A stretch of DNA of 6,001 bases from Methylobacteriaceae bacterium. Its GTDB lineage: Bacteria; Pseudomonadota; Alphaproteobacteria; Rhizobiales; Beijerinckiaceae. A program made the position numbers and the translations under genes. The stretch is from the NCBI GenBank assembly GCA_019247255.1, contig JAFAPJ010000408.1, forward strand, positions 1-6,001, written 5' to 3'. The first letter of the stretch is position 1. Every line of letters starts with the position of its first letter. Of the stretch, positions 5,228 through 6,001 are shown in pieces. Below the pieces are notes generated by a model. It had not been told where the DNA came from. It ran no database searches and saw only the letters and a list, made by a program, of their open reading frames with translations.

Positions 5228-5956
5228 ATGCTCCTTCTGCGCTCCCTCATCTTCAACGCCGTCTTCTACCTCAATCTCGCGCTCCGCCTGATCCCGGCGA
5301 TCGGAACGTTCCTGCTTCCCCGTCGTGCGATCATCCGCACCGCGCAGGCCTGGGGTCGGTCAAGCGTCTCGCTGATGGAGCGGATCGTCGGCACGAAGGC
5401 CGAGTTTCGCGGGCTCGAGAACATACCGTCGGGTGGCCTGCTCGTCGCGGCCAAGCACCATTCCTTCTGGGAGACCTTCGCGCTTCTGCCGATCTTCGAT
5501 GACCCGACCTTCGTGATGAAGCGCGAGCTAAGCTGGATTCCGGTCTTCGGGTGGCTGACGACGAAAGCGGGAATGATTCCCATCGACCGGGGCGGCGGTG
5601 CGGCCGCGATCGCCAGGATGAACCGGCACGCGCTCCAGGCCGTGCGGGACGGGCGGCAGATCCTCATCTTCCCGGAGGGTACGCGCCGCTCCGCCGGCGC
5701 GGAGCCGGCCTACCGCAACGGAATCGCGCACCTGTACCGCCAGCTCGGGGTCCCGTGCCTTCCCGTCGCGCTGAACTCGGGTGCGTTCTGGCCGCGGCGG
5801 AGCTTCCTGCGGCGGCCGGGTACGATCGTGGTGGAGATCCTGCCGCCCATTCAGCCCGGGCTCGAGCGCGAGGCATTCATGCGCGAGCTGCAGGACCGCA
5901 TCGAGACCGCGACGAACCGGCTCCTGGACGAGGCTCGAGCCGCGAACGGCCGCTAA
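5228..5956 (+). CDS. plsC: 1-acyl-sn-glycerol-3-phosphate acyltransferase (PlsC family)
   Basis: This 242-residue protein belongs to the PlsC/LPLAT family, which transfers an acyl chain to lysophosphatidic acid to form phosphatidic acid at the inner membrane. A hydrophobic N-terminus (about 2-30) precedes catalytic block I, KHHSFWET (76-83). There H77 is followed four residues later by E82, not the textbook aspartate of HX4D, a variant I associate with the alphaproteobacterial subgroup. Block II is the region with GMIPIDRGGG (115-124). Block III is FPEGTRRSAG (148-157), which binds the glycerol phosphate. Block IV is VPCLPVALNSG (175-185). Length is normal. It is the fourth gene of the ftsEX operon after a 40-bp GC-only gap. 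The ATG has no obvious SD, but no alternative start codon lies upstream in frame within the gap. Acting as an acyltransferase for another lysolipid or ornithine lipid is possible but less likely. Confidence 0.92.
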   Translation: MLLLRSLIFNAVFYLNLALRLIPAIGTFLLPRRAIIRTAQAWGRSSVSLMERIVGTKAEFRGLENIPSGGLLVAAKHHSFWETFALLPIFDDPTFVMKRELSWIPVFGWLTTKAGMIPIDRGGGAAAIARMNRHALQAVRDGRQILIFPEGTRRSAGAEPAYRNGIAHLYRQLGVPCLPVALNSGAFWPRRSFLRRPGTIVVEILPPIQPGLEREAFMRELQDRIETATNRLLDEARAANGR

Positions 5957-5973
5957 GCCGATCAACGACGGCC

Positions 5974-6001
5974 TTGACGCAACCGGCGACCGTTCCCATA
6001 C
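5974..6001 (+). promoter_or_regulatory. Possible sigma-70-type promoter for the next gene, cut by the window edge
   Basis: TTGACG at 5974-5979 matches five of six bases of the -35 consensus. With a 17-base spacer the -10 hexamer would begin at 5997, where the visible bases CATAC fit ATA of TATAAT before the window ends. The sequence after plsC carries no strong terminator. The call rests on one hexamer and half of another. Confidence 0.25.

Noticed and set aside
5948..5973. GGCCG/CGGCC inverted repeat around the plsC stop as a terminator
   Set aside because: The stem is only 5 bp with a 16-base loop and there is no T-run.

Overview
The window is a compact, GC-rich stretch of bacterial chromosome with seven complete genes and one partial gene. 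Its codon use is dominated by G/C third positions. The gene set and order point to an alphaproteobacterium, most likely a Rhizobiales (Hyphomicrobiales) member of the Methylobacterium / Microvirga / Salinarimonas / Bradyrhizobium type. In that order the run hpt, single-domain response regulator, MJ0042 zinc-ribbon protein, then divergent ftsE-ftsX-YdcF-plsC is familiar to me. This placement comes from protein sequence style and remembered synteny, not from a search.

Layout from left to right. (1) Positions 1-525, minus strand: the N-terminal 175 codons of a PLP-dependent Cys/Met-metabolism enzyme (cystathionine gamma-synthase/beta-lyase family), cut by the left edge. (2) Positions 526-679: a divergent intergenic region with small inverted repeats. 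(3) Positions 680-1186, plus strand: a TspO/MBR membrane protein whose 3' end overlaps the next gene by 11 bp tail to tail. (4) Positions 1176-2855, minus strand: a tight three-gene unit read as zinc-ribbon/DUF3426-like membrane protein, then hypoxanthine phosphoribosyltransferase, then an orphan CheY-like receiver. (5) Positions 2856-2916: a 61-bp divergent promoter region. (6) Positions 2917-5956, plus strand: ftsE, ftsX, a YdcF/ElyC/SanA-type DUF218 protein and a PlsC-type acyltransferase, with 4-bp overlap, near-overlap and 40-bp spacing, consistent with one cell-envelope operon. (7) Positions 5957-6001: the start of another intergenic region with a possible -35 element.

How the genes fit together. 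ftsEX encodes the ABC-type divisome complex that in other bacteria controls peptidoglycan hydrolases. The DUF218 protein belongs to a family tied to envelope integrity and lipid-carrier metabolism. PlsC makes phosphatidic acid. The plus-strand operon is therefore a division and envelope-biogenesis unit. The minus-strand unit combines purine salvage, a phosphorelay receiver and a membrane zinc-ribbon protein, with no obvious shared pathway.

No mobile element, CRISPR array, tRNA, rRNA, toxin system or defence island is visible. This is ordinary core chromosome and I did not find a new system. The points worth a second look are regulatory: leader hairpins, a CtrA-like octamer on the ftsE ribosome-binding site, a short upstream ORF before ftsE, uncertain starts, and a GC-only palindrome before plsC. 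Two genes are also functionally uncharacterised (the zinc-ribbon protein and the orphan receiver).
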